DNA of 64,000 nt from Pelomonas sp. Root1217 (GTDB taxonomy: Bacteria; Pseudomonadota; Gammaproteobacteria; Burkholderiales; Burkholderiaceae_C), in the NCBI RefSeq assembly GCF_001425705.1, contig NZ_LMDC01000001.1, positions 1 to 64,000 of the forward strand, read 5' to 3'. The stretch's first letter is position 1; each line of letters opens with the position of its first letter. The translations under genes and the position numbers were made by a program. Under the pieces are notes generated by a model that worked only from the letters and a program-made list of their open reading frames with translations, was not told the origin of the DNA and did not search any database. Positions 44,680-53,743 of the stretch are shown here, piece by piece.

Positions 44680-46326
44680 ATGAGTGCAGTGCTTCCCCCC
44701 CACGGTGTTCACGCTGGCCATGGTGACGGCCACGCCCACGACCACGACGAGCATCACGGTGCCCCCCACGGCTGGCGCCGCTGGGTGTTCGCGACCAATC
44801 ACAAGGACATCGGCACCCTCTACCTGCTGTTCTCCTTCACGATGCTGATGGTCGGCGGCATCCTGGCGCTGTGCATCCGCGCCGAGCTGTTCCAGCCGGG
44901 CCTGCAGTTCTTCAACCCCGAACTCTTCAACCAGTTCACGACCATGCACGGTCTGATCATGGTGTTCGGCGCCATCATGCCGGCCTTCGTCGGCTTCGCG
45001 AACTGGATGATCCCGCTGCAGATCGGCGCCGGTGACATGGCCTTCGCGCGGATGAACAACTTCAGCTTCTGGCTGCTGATTCCCGCCGCGCTGATGCTGG
45101 TGGGCAGCTTCTTCATGCCGGGTGGCGCTCCCGCCGCCGGCTGGACGCTGTATGCGCCACTGACGCTGCAGATGGGCCCGTCCATGGACGCCGGCATCTT
45201 CGCGATGCACATCATGGGCGCCTCGTCCATCATGGGCTCCATCAACATCATCGTCACCATCCTCAACATGCGCGCCCCCGGCATGACGCTGATGAAGATG
45301 CCGATGTTCGCGTGGACCTGGCTGATCACCGCCTACCTGCTGATCGCCGTCATGCCCGTGCTGGCCGGTGCCATCACGATGACGCTGACAGACCGCCACT
45401 TCGGCACCGCCTTCTTCAACCCCGCAGGCGGCGGCGACCCGGTCATGTACCAGCACATCTTCTGGTTCTTCGGCCACCCCGAGGTCTACATCATGATCTT
45501 GCCGGCCTTCGGCATCATCAGCCAGATCGTGCCGGCCTTCGCCCGCAAGCGCCTGTTCGGCTATGCGTCGATGGTTTATGCAACGGCCTCCATCGCCATC
45601 CTGTCCTTCATCGTCTGGGCTCACCACATGTTCGCCACCGGCATGCCGGTGACGGGCCAGCTGTTCTTCATGTACGCGACCATGCTGATCGCCGTGCCCA
45701 CGGGCGTGAAGATCTTCAACTGGCTGGCGACGATGTGGCGCGGCTCGATGACCTTCGAGACGCCGATGCTGTTCGCCGTCGGCTTCATCTTCGTGTTCAC
45801 GATGGGTGGCTTCACCGGCCTGATCCTGGCGATGGCGCCGGTCGACATCCAGCTGCAGGACACTTACTACGTCGTGGCCCACTTCCACTACGTGCTGGTG
45901 GCGGGCTCGCTGTACGCCCTCTTCGCTGGCGTCTACTACTGGGGCCCGAAGTGGACCGGCGTCATGTACTCCGAGACGCGCGGCAAGATCCACTTCTGGG
46001 GCTCGCTGATCGCCTTCAACGTGACCTTCTTCCCGATGCACTTCCTGGGCCTGGCCGGCATGCCGCGCCGCTACGCCGACTACCCGATGCAGTTCGCCGA
46101 CTTCAACGCGATCGCCTCGATCGGCGCGTTCTGGTTCGGCCTCATGCAGGTCTACTTCTTCCTGTTCGTCGTCGTGCCGATGATGCGCGGCAAGGGCGAG
46201 AAGGCCTCGCAGAAGCCGTGGGAAGCCGCCGAAGGCCTGGAGTGGGAAGTGCCGTCGCCGGCCCCCTTCCATACCTTCGAAGAGCCGCCCAAGCTGAACG
46301 CTTCGGCCACCAAGATCGTCGCCTGA
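44680..46326 (+). CDS. ctaD: Cytochrome c oxidase subunit I
   Basis: 548 residues with the 12-helix heme-copper oxidase core. A histidine-rich N-terminal tail ([21 protein letters not shown]) is notable. Active-site and cofactor ligands: MHGLIMVFG for low-spin heme a; [11 protein letters not shown] for CuB plus the cross-linked tyrosine of A-type enzymes; AHHMF for CuB; and VAHFHYVLV for the two heme ligands. It reduces oxygen and pumps protons in the inner membrane. Its stop overlaps the small assembly gene by one base. Confidence 0.98.
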   Translation: MSAVLPPHGVHAGHGDGHAHDHDEHHGAPHGWRRWVFATNHKDIGTLYLLFSFTMLMVGGILALCIRAELFQPGLQFFNPELFNQFTTMHGLIMVFGAIMPAFVGFANWMIPLQIGAGDMAFARMNNFSFWLLIPAALMLVGSFFMPGGAPAAGWTLYAPLTLQMGPSMDAGIFAMHIMGASSIMGSINIIVTILNMRAPGMTLMKMPMFAWTWLITAYLLIAVMPVLAGAITMTLTDRHFGTAFFNPAGGGDPVMYQHIFWFFGHPEVYIMILPAFGIISQIVPAFARKRLFGYASMVYATASIAILSFIVWAHHMFATGMPVTGQLFFMYATMLIAVPTGVKIFNWLATMWRGSMTFETPMLFAVGFIFVFTMGGFTGLILAMAPVDIQLQDTYYVVAHFHYVLVAGSLYALFAGVYYWGPKWTGVMYSETRGKIHFWGSLIAFNVTFFPMHFLGLAGMPRRYADYPMQFADFNAIASIGAFWFGLMQVYFFLFVVVPMMRGKGEKASQKPWEAAEGLEWEVPSPAPFHTFEEPPKLNASATKIVA

Positions 46327-46442
46327 TGGCCATGACGCCCGAACAGCGCAAGGCCAACCGTCGGCTCGGCCTGATCCTGTTGTCGATTGCATTGGTTTTC
46401 GGCATCGGTTTCGTCACGAAGATGGTGCTGCTGGCCCACTGA
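46326..46442 (+). CDS. Small cytochrome oxidase assembly-type membrane peptide
   Basis: 38 residues: a charged start (TPEQRKANRRLG) followed by one membrane helix (LILLSIALVFGIGFVTKMVLL). The ATG overlaps the ctaD stop by one base (TGATG), and ctaG follows one base after its stop. Single-helix proteins of this size between coxA and ctaG are known in Burkholderiales and called cytochrome oxidase small assembly proteins. The name rests on position rather than experiment. Confidence 0.85.
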   Translation: MAMTPEQRKANRRLGLILLSIALVFGIGFVTKMVLLAH

Positions 46443-46443
46443 C

Positions 46444-47049
46444 ATGCGCTTCCTGGCCGCTCTTCATCGCGACAACCGGCAGCTCGTCATGAAGCTGGCG
46501 GTGGTGGTCGCGTTGATGTTCGGCTTCGGTTACGCGCTGGTGCCGCTGTACAAGGCCATCTGCAATGCGCTGGGCATCAACGTGCTGTCGCTGGCTGAGC
46601 GCCAGACCGCGCTTTCAGCCAAGGGCATCGCCGACGGCAACGGCCAGATCGACTTCAGCCGGGAGATCACGGTCGAGTTCGACACCAACGCCCGCGGTCC
46701 ATGGGACTTCAAGCCGGCGGTGCGCCACCTGACGGTGCACCCGGGCGAGCTGACCCAGGTCATGTACGAGTTCAAGAACGTGCAGGACCGCACGATGGCC
46801 GCCCAGGCTATCCCGAGCTATGCGCCCATGCAGGCGAGTGCGCATTTCAATAAGCTGGAGTGCTTCTGCTTCAACGAGTACACGCTGAAGCCGGGCGAAA
46901 GCAAGCAGTGGCCGGTCGTGTTCGTCATCGACCCCAAGCTGCCCAAGGATGTAAAGACCATCACCCTGTCCTACACCTTCTTCGAGGTGGCGGGCAAGGG
47001 CGGTGTGAAGTTGGGCCAGGCGCCCAAGGCTACGGGAGCGGCGCTGTGA
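46444..47049 (+). CDS. ctaG: Cytochrome c oxidase assembly protein CtaG/Cox11
   Basis: 201 residues. One N-terminal membrane helix (KLAVVVALMFGFGYALVPLY) is followed by a periplasmic immunoglobulin-like domain with the copper-binding CFCF motif in NKLECFCFNEYTLKPGE. It delivers copper to the CuB site of subunit I. The family end TISYTFF is seen here as TLSYTFFEV. The next gene starts at a GTG overlapping the stop (GTGA). Confidence 0.96.
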   Translation: MRFLAALHRDNRQLVMKLAVVVALMFGFGYALVPLYKAICNALGINVLSLAERQTALSAKGIADGNGQIDFSREITVEFDTNARGPWDFKPAVRHLTVHPGELTQVMYEFKNVQDRTMAAQAIPSYAPMQASAHFNKLECFCFNEYTLKPGESKQWPVVFVIDPKLPKDVKTITLSYTFFEVAGKGGVKLGQAPKATGAAL

Positions 47050-47288
47050 GCGAAGCCGGCAAGGATCTGAAGGAAGCCGTGGGCCGCAAGGCCTCGTTCG
47101 CCCAGACGATCTCGGCCGTGGCCTGGAGTTTTTTCGGTGTGCGCCGGGGCAAGGACCATGAGAGAGACATGGCCAAGCTCAACCCGGTGCATGTATTGAT
47201 CGCGGGCGTGCTTGGCGCCGCCCTGTTTGTATTGGTGCTGGTGCTGTTGGTCCGTTGGGTCATCAGCAGTGGCGTGGCCGGGGCCTGA
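47046..47288 (+). CDS. DUF2970 small membrane protein
   Basis: 80 residues from a GTG that overlaps the ctaG stop by four bases. Conserved AVAWSFFGVRRGKDHERD and a C-terminal membrane helix (HVLIAGVLGAALFVLVLVLLV) identify DUF2970. Members sit between ctaG and ctaE in many betaproteobacteria and are assumed to help oxidase biogenesis. No activity is known. Confidence 0.9.
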   Translation: MSEAGKDLKEAVGRKASFAQTISAVAWSFFGVRRGKDHERDMAKLNPVHVLIAGVLGAALFVLVLVLLVRWVISSGVAGA

Positions 47289-47338
47289 GGGCCCGCGCCG
47301 CAACAGAGTTCAGAACGAGCGAGTACTAGGAGAACAAC

Positions 47339-48223
47339 ATGTCGGCAGCGACTACCCCGGGCAAGACCCCGTACTACTTCGTCCCGGCGCCTTCACGGCA
47401 TCCGGTGATGGCCGCGATCGGCCTGTTCTTCGTCATCCTCGGCGCCGGCCAGTGGGTCAACGGCCATGGTTGGGGCATGTACTCGCTGTTCGGTGGCCTG
47501 GCCTTCTGGGCCTTCGTGCTGCAGCAATGGTTCCGCCAGGCCATCGGCGAGAGCGAGGGCGGCCTGTACAGCGATCGCATCGATGTTTCGTTCCGCTGGA
47601 GCATGGGCTGGTTCATCTTCTCGGAGGTGATGTTCTTCGCCGCCTTCTTCGGGGCCTTGTTCTGGTCGCGCCTGTACTCGGTGCCGGTGCTGGGCAGCCT
47701 TGAGAACGCGCTGCTGTGGCCCGACTTCAAGGCCATCTGGCCGAGCACGGCGCCCGGCTTTACCGCTGCGCCCGCCGGCACCGTCGAAGCCTTCAGCACC
47801 ATGGGTCCCTGGCCCATCCCGACGATCAATACGGCACTGCTGCTGACCTCCGGTGTCACGCTGACGATTGCCCACCACGCGCTGATCGCCGGCAACCGCG
47901 GCAAGACCATTCTTTGGATGTGGATCACCGTGCTGCTGGGCGCGACCTTCGTCGGCTTCCAGGCCTATGAATACCACCATGCCTACACCGAGCTCAACCT
48001 GAAGCTGAACTCCGGCATCTACGGCTCGACCTTCTTCATGCTGACCGGCTTCCACGGCTTCCACGTCTGCGTGGGCGCGCTGATGCTTCTGTTCATCACC
48101 ATCCGCCTGATGAAGGGCCACTTCACGCCCGAGCGCCACTTCGGCTTCGAAGGCGCCGCCTGGTACTGGCACTTCGTGGACGTGGTGTGGCTGGGCCTGT
48201 ACGTCATCGTCTACTGGCTGTGA
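47339..48223 (+). CDS. ctaE: Cytochrome c oxidase subunit III
   Basis: 294 residues with seven predicted helices. The family signatures FIFSEVMFFAAFFGALFW and YGSTFFMLTGFHGFHVCVGA are visible, and WYWHFVDVVWLGLYVIVYW forms the end. Subunit III stabilises turnover and may serve as an oxygen channel. An SD (aggaga) lies just before the ATG. A terminator follows within 25 bases. Confidence 0.97.
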   Translation: MSAATTPGKTPYYFVPAPSRHPVMAAIGLFFVILGAGQWVNGHGWGMYSLFGGLAFWAFVLQQWFRQAIGESEGGLYSDRIDVSFRWSMGWFIFSEVMFFAAFFGALFWSRLYSVPVLGSLENALLWPDFKAIWPSTAPGFTAAPAGTVEAFSTMGPWPIPTINTALLLTSGVTLTIAHHALIAGNRGKTILWMWITVLLGATFVGFQAYEYHHAYTELNLKLNSGIYGSTFFMLTGFHGFHVCVGALMLLFITIRLMKGHFTPERHFGFEGAAWYWHFVDVVWLGLYVIVYWL

Positions 48224-48244
48224 CGGCGCTGTGCCCACAATGAG

Positions 48245-48271
48245 AAAGCGCCGCAGCAGCGGCGCTTTTTT
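48245..48271 (+). terminator. Terminator after ctaE
   Basis: The stem gcgccgc (48248-48254) pairs with gcggcgc (48259-48265) around agca, with an A-run before and six T after. It can end transcription from both sides, of ctaE and of the convergent small gene. Confidence 0.9.
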
Positions 48272-48282
48272 GTTGCTGAAGC

Positions 48283-48498
48283 TCAGGATTTCACCGGCAG
48301 TCCGGTCGGCTGTATCCAACCCATCTTCCAGCTCAGCAGGATGATCAGGAACAGCGTCACCGACACGGCGACCCGCACCGCCAGCGCACGGGCCATGTTG
48401 GGGCTTTTCTTGTTGCCGCCTTTGCGCAGCATGAAGAAGCCGGCCGCGCCGAGCGCGCCAAGGATGCCGATGAAGGCGATCAGGATCACGAATTTCAT
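48283..48498 (-). CDS. Small two-helix membrane protein (DUF2909 type)
   Basis: 71 residues with two membrane helices (ILIAFIGILGALGAAGFFML and VRVAVSVTLFLIILLSWKMGW) separated by a basic loop (RKGGNKKSPNMARA). The twin-helix layout with an internal RxL/RVAVS segment fits DUF2909. It is the only minus-strand gene inside the oxidase block. It diverges from SURF1 with 30 bases between start codons and converges on the ctaE terminator. It may be another assembly accessory, but its function is unknown. Confidence 0.85.
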   Translation of the reverse strand: MKFVILIAFIGILGALGAAGFFMLRKGGNKKSPNMARALAVRVAVSVTLFLIILLSWKMGWIQPTGLPVKS

Positions 48499-48528
48499 GG
48501 TGTCGAATTATCCGCCCCGGGGTTTTGC

Positions 48529-49239
48529 ATGACCGGCAAGCGCTGGCTGGTGCTGCTGGCGGCCCTGCTGGGCGCGGCGCTGACAGCGCGGCTTGGTGTC
48601 TGGCAGCTCGACCGTGCCGCGCAGAAGATCGCGCTGCAAGCGGCCATCGAGGCCGAGGCCGGCAAGCCGGCGCTCACCCAGGCCGAATTGGGCGGCGAAG
48701 GCCAACTGCACCGCCGTGTGGCCCTGCGTGGCACCTGGATGGCCGAACGCACGATCTGGCTGGACAACCGGCCCATGGACGGCCGCACGGGCTTCTTCGT
48801 CGTCACGCCGCTGCGCCTGGCGGGCCGCGACGACGCCGTCCTGGTACAGCGCGGCTGGGCGCCGCGCAATCAACTCGACCGCCAGCAGCTGCCCCCATTG
48901 CCCACGCAGCCCGGCGAGGTTGCCGTCGAAGGGCGGCTGGCGGCGTCGCCCTCCCGGCTTTATGAGCTGGGCGAGGGGTCGGCCGGCACGATCCGGCAAA
49001 ATCTCGACCCTGCGGCCTTCGCCGTCGAGTCCGGCCTGACGCTGCTGCCGCTGACCGTCGTGCAGACTGCCGGGGATACGCCCGACGACACGTTGCTGCG
49101 CCATTGGCCAGCGCCCGACCTCGGCCTGCAAAAACACTATGGCTATGCCTTTCAATGGTTCGCGCTCTGCGCGTTGATCGTCGGTCTCTATGTCTGGTTC
49201 CAACTCATCCGCCCCCGGCTCCGCCACCAGCAGTCCTGA
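48529..49239 (+). CDS. SURF1 family cytochrome oxidase biogenesis protein
   Basis: 236 residues. Two helices at the ends (LVLLAALLGAALTARLGVWQL and FQWFALCALIVGLYVWFQL) flank a periplasmic domain with LHRRVALRGTWMAERTIWLDNR and VLVQRGWAPRNQLDR. The C-terminal HYGYAFQWFALC is a SURF1 signature. SURF1 binds heme a and assists its insertion into subunit I, consistent with ctaA/ctaB downstream. The next gene begins 50 bases before its end. Confidence 0.94.
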   Translation: MTGKRWLVLLAALLGAALTARLGVWQLDRAAQKIALQAAIEAEAGKPALTQAELGGEGQLHRRVALRGTWMAERTIWLDNRPMDGRTGFFVVTPLRLAGRDDAVLVQRGWAPRNQLDRQQLPPLPTQPGEVAVEGRLAASPSRLYELGEGSAGTIRQNLDPAAFAVESGLTLLPLTVVQTAGDTPDDTLLRHWPAPDLGLQKHYGYAFQWFALCALIVGLYVWFQLIRPRLRHQQS

Positions 49240-49888
49240 ACCGCTGACCTTCGCGGTGCACAGCCTGCCCGATCCGCGCACGACGGGGCAGCAGCGCGTC
49301 GGCCGCTGGAAGATGCTGCTGGTGCTGGCCATGTGCGCGGCGCCGGTCGTCGCCTCCTACTTCACCTTCTACGTCGTCAAGCCCAGCGGCTCGGCCTATG
49401 GCGAACTGATCGCGCCGACCATCGACATGCCTGCCGACCTGTCGCTGACCGACCTGCAGGGCCGGGCGGTCGCCCCGGCTTCCTTGCGCGGCCAGTGGCT
49501 GCTGGCCGTCGTGCACGGGTCCGACTGCCCGGCCGCCTGCGAGCGCCAGCTCTTCGTGCAGCGCCAGCTGCGCGAGATGTTGGGCAAGGAGCGGGCGCGT
49601 GTGGACAAGCTCTGGCTCATTCCCGATACCGGCACGCCGCGTCCCGAAGTGATGGCTGCCGTCAGCCAGAAGGGCGCCGAAGTCACCATGCTGCGCGTGC
49701 CCAAGGACCGGTTGGACGCCTGGCTCAAACCCGCCCCGGGCAAGGCGCTGGCTGACCATTTCTACATCGTCGACCCCATGGGCAACTGGATGGAGCGCGC
49801 GCCTGCCGAGCCCGAGCCCAAGAAGCTCAAGGCCGACCTCGACAAGCTGCTGCGTGCCAGCGCCAGCTGGGACACGGCAGGCCGATGA
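49190..49888 (+). CDS. SCO-like cytochrome oxidase-associated membrane protein
   Basis: 232 residues from ATG 49190. One membrane helix (KMLLVLAMCAAPVVASYFTFY) and a thioredoxin-like periplasmic domain with a CxxxC pair in GSDCPAACERQL, the spacing found in SCO copper proteins. The later histidine is not in the usual SCO context, so it may be a redox rather than a copper protein. The proposed start overlaps the SURF1 gene by 50 bases. A GTG at 49256 would avoid this but cut conserved EPLTFAVHSLPDP residues. It overlaps ctaA by four bases. Confidence 0.85.
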   Translation: MSGSNSSAPGSATSSPEPLTFAVHSLPDPRTTGQQRVGRWKMLLVLAMCAAPVVASYFTFYVVKPSGSAYGELIAPTIDMPADLSLTDLQGRAVAPASLRGQWLLAVVHGSDCPAACERQLFVQRQLREMLGKERARVDKLWLIPDTGTPRPEVMAAVSQKGAEVTMLRVPKDRLDAWLKPAPGKALADHFYIVDPMGNWMERAPAEPEPKKLKADLDKLLRASASWDTAGR

Positions 49889-50961
49889 TCGACAGCTTGC
49901 TCCCGCTGGGCCAGGTGGCTGCCATTGGTGGTGCCGTGGCCATCGGCCCGCTGCTCTGGTGGCGCCAGCGCTCGCGCGAGAGCACGCCAGCGGGGCGTCT
50001 GCGCGCGCTGACCCTGCTGACGCTGTTCCTGACCTTCGACCTCATCGTTTTCGGTGCCTTCACGCGCCTGACCGACTCCGGCCTGGGCTGCCCGGACTGG
50101 CCAGGTTGCTACAGCGCCGCCAGCCCGGCCGGCGCCCACGCCCATATCGAGGCCGCCCAGACCGCGATGCCAACAGGCCCCGTCACGCACGGCAAGGCCT
50201 GGATCGAGATGGTTCACCGCTACCTGGCCAGCGGCGTGGGCCTGCTCATCCTGGTCATGGCCGTGCTGAGTTGGCGGCTGAAGCGTCGCAGCGCCGAGAG
50301 CGCGCCGTCGCCCTGGCTGCCGACGCTGACACTGGCCTGGGTCTGCGTGCAGGGTGGCTTCGGCGCGCTGACGGTCACGATGAAGCTCTTTCCGGCCATC
50401 GTCACGCTGCACCTGCTGCTCGGCATGGGCCTGCTGATGCTGCTGGCCTGGCAGCACGAGGCCTACCAGCCGCAGCCGGTCGCGGCGCCGTTGGCGTTGC
50501 GCCGTGCGGTCGCCGTCGTCTTCGTGCTCGCACTTGTCCAGGTTGCCCTTGGCGGCTGGGTCAGCACGAATTACGCCGTGCTGGCTTGCGATGAGTTCCC
50601 CACTTGCCACGGCGGCCAGTGGTGGCCGCATCTGGACTTTGCTCAGGGCTTCCAGCTCTGGCGGGAACTGGGCCAGCGTGCCGACGGCGGCTGGCTGGGT
50701 TTCGAGGCGCTGGCTGCCATCCACATGGCCCACCGCATCGGCGCGGCCGTCGTCTTCGCCGCCATCCTCTCGCTCGCCTGGGCCTTGCGTCGGCATGCAC
50801 CAAGCTGGTCGCGCTGGCTGCTGGCCGCCGCCGGCTGGCAGCTCGCCTCGGGCCTGTCCAACGTCGTGCTCGACTGGCCTATCGTGGCCGCCCTGGCCCA
50901 CACCGCAGGCGCCGCCATGCTGCTGGCCTTGCTCATCACCTTGCTCGCTCGCCTGAGATGA
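49885..50961 (+). CDS. ctaA: Heme A synthase (Cox15/CtaA)
   Basis: 358 residues, eight membrane helices. It oxidises the C8 methyl of heme O to give heme A. Conserved histidine-containing segments are WIEMVHRYLASGVGLL, LHLLLGMGLLML, AIHMAHRIGAAVVFAAI and LAHTAGAAML. An ExxxxH-like IEMVH motif contributes to the heme site, and the GLGCPDWPGC loop holds the cysteine pair. ATGA overlap with the preceding SCO-like gene. Repeat copy 3 follows. Confidence 0.96.
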   Translation: MIDSLLPLGQVAAIGGAVAIGPLLWWRQRSRESTPAGRLRALTLLTLFLTFDLIVFGAFTRLTDSGLGCPDWPGCYSAASPAGAHAHIEAAQTAMPTGPVTHGKAWIEMVHRYLASGVGLLILVMAVLSWRLKRRSAESAPSPWLPTLTLAWVCVQGGFGALTVTMKLFPAIVTLHLLLGMGLLMLLAWQHEAYQPQPVAAPLALRRAVAVVFVLALVQVALGGWVSTNYAVLACDEFPTCHGGQWWPHLDFAQGFQLWRELGQRADGGWLGFEALAAIHMAHRIGAAVVFAAILSLAWALRRHAPSWSRWLLAAAGWQLASGLSNVVLDWPIVAALAHTAGAAMLLALLITLLARLR

Positions 50962-50966
50962 AACGA

Positions 50967-51102
50967 CCCCTCGCCCAGTCTTGCCCTGCTGAACGCGGAC
51001 AAGCCCAGTCGGTCCCCCGCGGGGACGGCGATGCTTGCCGGATTGACCGGCAAGCACATCGCCTCACGGGCCGGCTAGGGAGCGGCCCGGCGCTCGGCCC
51101 GA
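50967..51102 (+). repeat. Dispersed palindromic repeat, copy 3
   Basis: It lies between ctaA and ctaB, in the same orientation and almost the same extent as copy 1. The central palindrome is identical except for one base in the spacer (attga instead of atcga). It starts six bases after the ctaA stop codon, much like copy 1, which starts eight bases after pilJ. Confidence 0.85.
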
Positions 51103-51129
51103 AAACCGTCAGAGTTACGGACAACTGAT

Positions 51130-52035
51130 ATGGCTTCCACGTCCACCGCCAGTGCCTTCGTGCACAGCCCGCGCTGGCAGCAGTTCTACCAGCTGACCAA
51201 GCCGCGTGTCGTCCAGCTCATCGTCTTCTGCGCCGCCATCGGCATGGCCCTGGCCGTGCCCGGCATGCCGTCGCTGCAACAGGCCCTGACCATGCTTGCC
51301 GCCGTCGCCGGCATCTGGCTGGTGGCCGGCGCCGCCGCAGCCTTCAACTGCCTCATCGAGGACGGCATCGACGCGCGCATGAAGCGCACCGCCTGGCGCG
51401 CCACGGCCAAGGGCGAGCTCAGCCGTACGCAGACCCTGACCTTCTCGGCCCTGCTGTGCGCGGCCGGCATGGCGCTGCTGGGCTTTTACGTCAATGTGCT
51501 GACGATGTGGCTGACCTTCGCCACCTTCATCGGCTACGCCGTCATCTACACCGTCATCCTGAAGCCGATGACGCCGCAGAACATCGTCATCGGCGGCGCC
51601 TCGGGTGCCATGCCGCCGGTGCTGGGCTGGGCCGCCTTGCGTGGCGACCTCGGCCCTGAGCCCTGGCTGCTGTGCTTGATCATCTTCCTGTGGACGCCGC
51701 CGCACTTCTGGGCGCTGGCCCTGTACCGCGCCGAAGACTACGCGCGTGCCGGCCTGCCCATGCTGCCGGTCACGCACGGCAACGACTACACGCGGCTGCA
51801 GATCCTGCTCTACACCTGGGTGCTGTTCGCGGCCACGCTGCTGCCCTTCCTGACCGGCATGAGTGGCTGGTTCTACCTCGCCAGCGCCGTCGCACTCGGC
51901 CTGGGCTTCTGCGGCTATGCCTTCCGGCTGTGGCGCTCATATTCGGAGATGCTGGCAAGGCGGACCTTCTGGTTCTCCATCTGGCATCTGTCGCTGCTTT
52001 TTGCGGCCTTGTTGATCGACCACTACATCGCATGA
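51130..52035 (+). CDS. ctaB: Protoheme IX farnesyltransferase (heme O synthase)
   Basis: 301 residues, UbiA-superfamily membrane prenyltransferase. The first aspartate-rich motif is [15 protein letters not shown], and the second region is [30 protein letters not shown] is a family signature. It makes heme O, the substrate of CtaA. Its stop overlaps the SCO gene by four bases (ATGA), so heme modification and copper delivery are translationally coupled. Confidence 0.97.
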   Translation: MASTSTASAFVHSPRWQQFYQLTKPRVVQLIVFCAAIGMALAVPGMPSLQQALTMLAAVAGIWLVAGAAAAFNCLIEDGIDARMKRTAWRATAKGELSRTQTLTFSALLCAAGMALLGFYVNVLTMWLTFATFIGYAVIYTVILKPMTPQNIVIGGASGAMPPVLGWAALRGDLGPEPWLLCLIIFLWTPPHFWALALYRAEDYARAGLPMLPVTHGNDYTRLQILLYTWVLFAATLLPFLTGMSGWFYLASAVALGLGFCGYAFRLWRSYSEMLARRTFWFSIWHLSLLFAALLIDHYIA

Positions 52036-52634
52036 ACACCCGCCGCTTTGCGCTGGCCGCGCTGACCGCCTTGGCTCTTGCTGGTTGCCAGAAGGCCGGG
52101 TCCGACAAGCCCGCCTTCAAGGGCATCGACCTGACCGGCGCCGAGTACGCCCGCACGCTGAACCTGACCGACCAGGACGGCCGGGCCCGCTCGCTGGCCG
52201 ACTTCAAGGGCAAGGTGCTGGTGGTCTTCTTCGGCTACACCCAATGCCCCGACGTCTGCCCGACGACGATGGCCGAGGTGGCCGAAGTCAAGCGCAGCCT
52301 GGGCGCGGACGGCGACAAGGTGCAGGGCATCTTCGTCACCGTCGACCCGGAGCGCGATACGGCGCAGCTGCTCAAGGCCTATCTGGCCAGCTTCGACCCC
52401 AGCTTTGTCGGCCTGCGTGGCAGCGAGGAGCAGACGAAGGCCGCGGCCAAGGAGTTCAAGGTCTTCTACGCCAAGGCGCCGGGCAAGACACCCGAGACCT
52501 ACACGATGGACCATACGGCGGCTAGCTTCATCTTCGACACCGAAGGCCGCGTGCGCGTCTATGCGCGCTACGGCTCGGGCGCCCAGCCGCTGGCGGACGA
52601 CATCAGGCTGCTGCTGGCCGAAGCCAAAAAGTAG
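52032..52634 (+). CDS. SCO1/SenC copper chaperone, lipoprotein
   Basis: 200 residues. A lipobox (ALALAGC) makes it an inner- or periplasm-facing lipoprotein. The thioredoxin fold carries the copper motif CPDVCP in [14 protein letters not shown] and the third ligand histidine in TMDHTAASF. It helps metallate the CuA site of CtaC. It closes the oxidase block; a terminator follows at once. Confidence 0.96.
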   Translation: MNTRRFALAALTALALAGCQKAGSDKPAFKGIDLTGAEYARTLNLTDQDGRARSLADFKGKVLVVFFGYTQCPDVCPTTMAEVAEVKRSLGADGDKVQGIFVTVDPERDTAQLLKAYLASFDPSFVGLRGSEEQTKAAAKEFKVFYAKAPGKTPETYTMDHTAASFIFDTEGRVRVYARYGSGAQPLADDIRLLLAEAKK

Positions 52635-52657
52635 AAAAGGCCCCGAGGGGCCTTTTG
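52635..52657 (+). terminator. Terminator between SCO and rpoH
   Basis: An A-run and aaggcccc pair with ggggcctttt, giving a tight stem with a T-run to 52656. It lies between convergent genes and is symmetric enough to end transcripts from both. Confidence 0.88.
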
Positions 52658-52678
52658 CTTGGAGCGGAAGAGGGTCAA

Positions 52679-53602
52679 TCAGGCCGCTTCGGTCAGCGCC
52701 TTCTTCATCTTCTTCATCGCCGCCACCTCGATCTGGCGGATGCGCTCGGCGGACACGCCGTATTCGGCAGCCAGCTCGTGCAGCGTCATGCCGCCCGACG
52801 AGTCGTCGTTCACCTTCAGCCAGCGCTCCTCGACGATGCGACGGCTGCGCGGGTCCAGCACGTCCAGCGCGCGGTGGATGCCGTCGCCGGCGAGTTCGTC
52901 GCGCGAGCGGGCCTCGATGACACGGGTCGGCTCGTGGCTGTCGTCGGCCAGGTAGGCGATGGGCGCGAAGGTCTCGCCTTCGTCGTCGGTCTGAGGCTCC
53001 AACGCCACATCGCCACCCGACATGCGGGTTTCCATCTCCAGCACTTCTTCGCGCTTGACGTTCAGCGTGCTGGCGACATGGGCCAGTTCGGCCTCGGTGA
53101 GCGTGTTGCGATGCGTCTGGCCGTCGGCCTGGTCGGCCTTCATCTGGTGCTTCATCGAGCGCAGGTTGAAGAACAGCTTGCGCTGGGCCTTGGTCGTCGC
53201 GACCTTGACCATGCGCCAATTCTTCAGGATGTACTCGTGGATCTCGGCCTTGATCCAGTGCATGGCATAGCTCACCAGGCGCACGCCCTGGTCGGGGTCG
53301 AAGCGCTTGACGGCCTTCATCAGGCCGACATTGCCTTCCTGGATCAGGTCGCCCTGCGGCAGGCCATAGCCCATGTACTGGCGGGAGATGGCCACCACCA
53401 GGCGCAGATGCGACAGCACCATGCGGCCGGCGGCTTCCAGGTCGCCCTTGTCGCGCAGGCTGCGCGCGGCGGAACCTTCTTCCTCGGCCGTCAGCAGCGG
53501 CAGGCGGTTGACGGCGGAGATGTATGCGTCCAGATTGCCCAGCGAGGGCACCATGGCCCAGGGGTCGCGGACGGCAATGGCAGAAGAGGCGGACATCGTC
53601 AT
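52679..53602 (-). CDS. rpoH: RNA polymerase heat-shock sigma factor RpoH
   Basis: 307 residues (MTMSASSAIAVRDPWAM). Sigma region 2 is clear in GDLIQEGNVGLMKAVKRFDPDQGVRLVSYAMHWIKAEIHEY. The RpoH box QRKLFFNLR follows, and region 4 with a helix-turn-helix is in LHELAAEYGVSAERIRQIE. It directs transcription of chaperone and protease genes. A perfect CIRCE operator lies 46 bases upstream and overlaps a candidate promoter, so HrcA probably represses rpoH. Confidence 0.97.
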   Translation of the reverse strand: MTMSASSAIAVRDPWAMVPSLGNLDAYISAVNRLPLLTAEEEGSAARSLRDKGDLEAAGRMVLSHLRLVVAISRQYMGYGLPQGDLIQEGNVGLMKAVKRFDPDQGVRLVSYAMHWIKAEIHEYILKNWRMVKVATTKAQRKLFFNLRSMKHQMKADQADGQTHRNTLTEAELAHVASTLNVKREEVLEMETRMSGGDVALEPQTDDEGETFAPIAYLADDSHEPTRVIEARSRDELAGDGIHRALDVLDPRSRRIVEERWLKVNDDSSGGMTLHELAAEYGVSAERIRQIEVAAMKKMKKALTEAA

Positions 53603-53645
53603 GAATCCTTGCTAAACCGCGGCGCGGAATGCCGCGGTGAATAAG

Positions 53646-53675
53646 ATATTAGCACTCTGGTTTGGAGAGTGCTAA
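53646..53675 (-). promoter_or_regulatory. CIRCE operator overlapping a candidate rpoH promoter
   Basis: TTAGCACTC (53649-53657), nine bases, GAGTGCTAA (53667-53675): a perfect match to the CIRCE consensus bound by the HrcA repressor. On the minus strand, ttagca at the distal edge and taatat at the proximal edge are 18 bases apart and could be -35 and -10, so HrcA would cover the promoter. The rpoH ATG is at 53602. Confidence 0.93.
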
Positions 53676-53743
53676 GTCAGTTCGTGACGCTGCTGGAATG
53701 CAATGTTTCCAACGGTGAAACAGTCAGCAATCGCTAACTTCCA

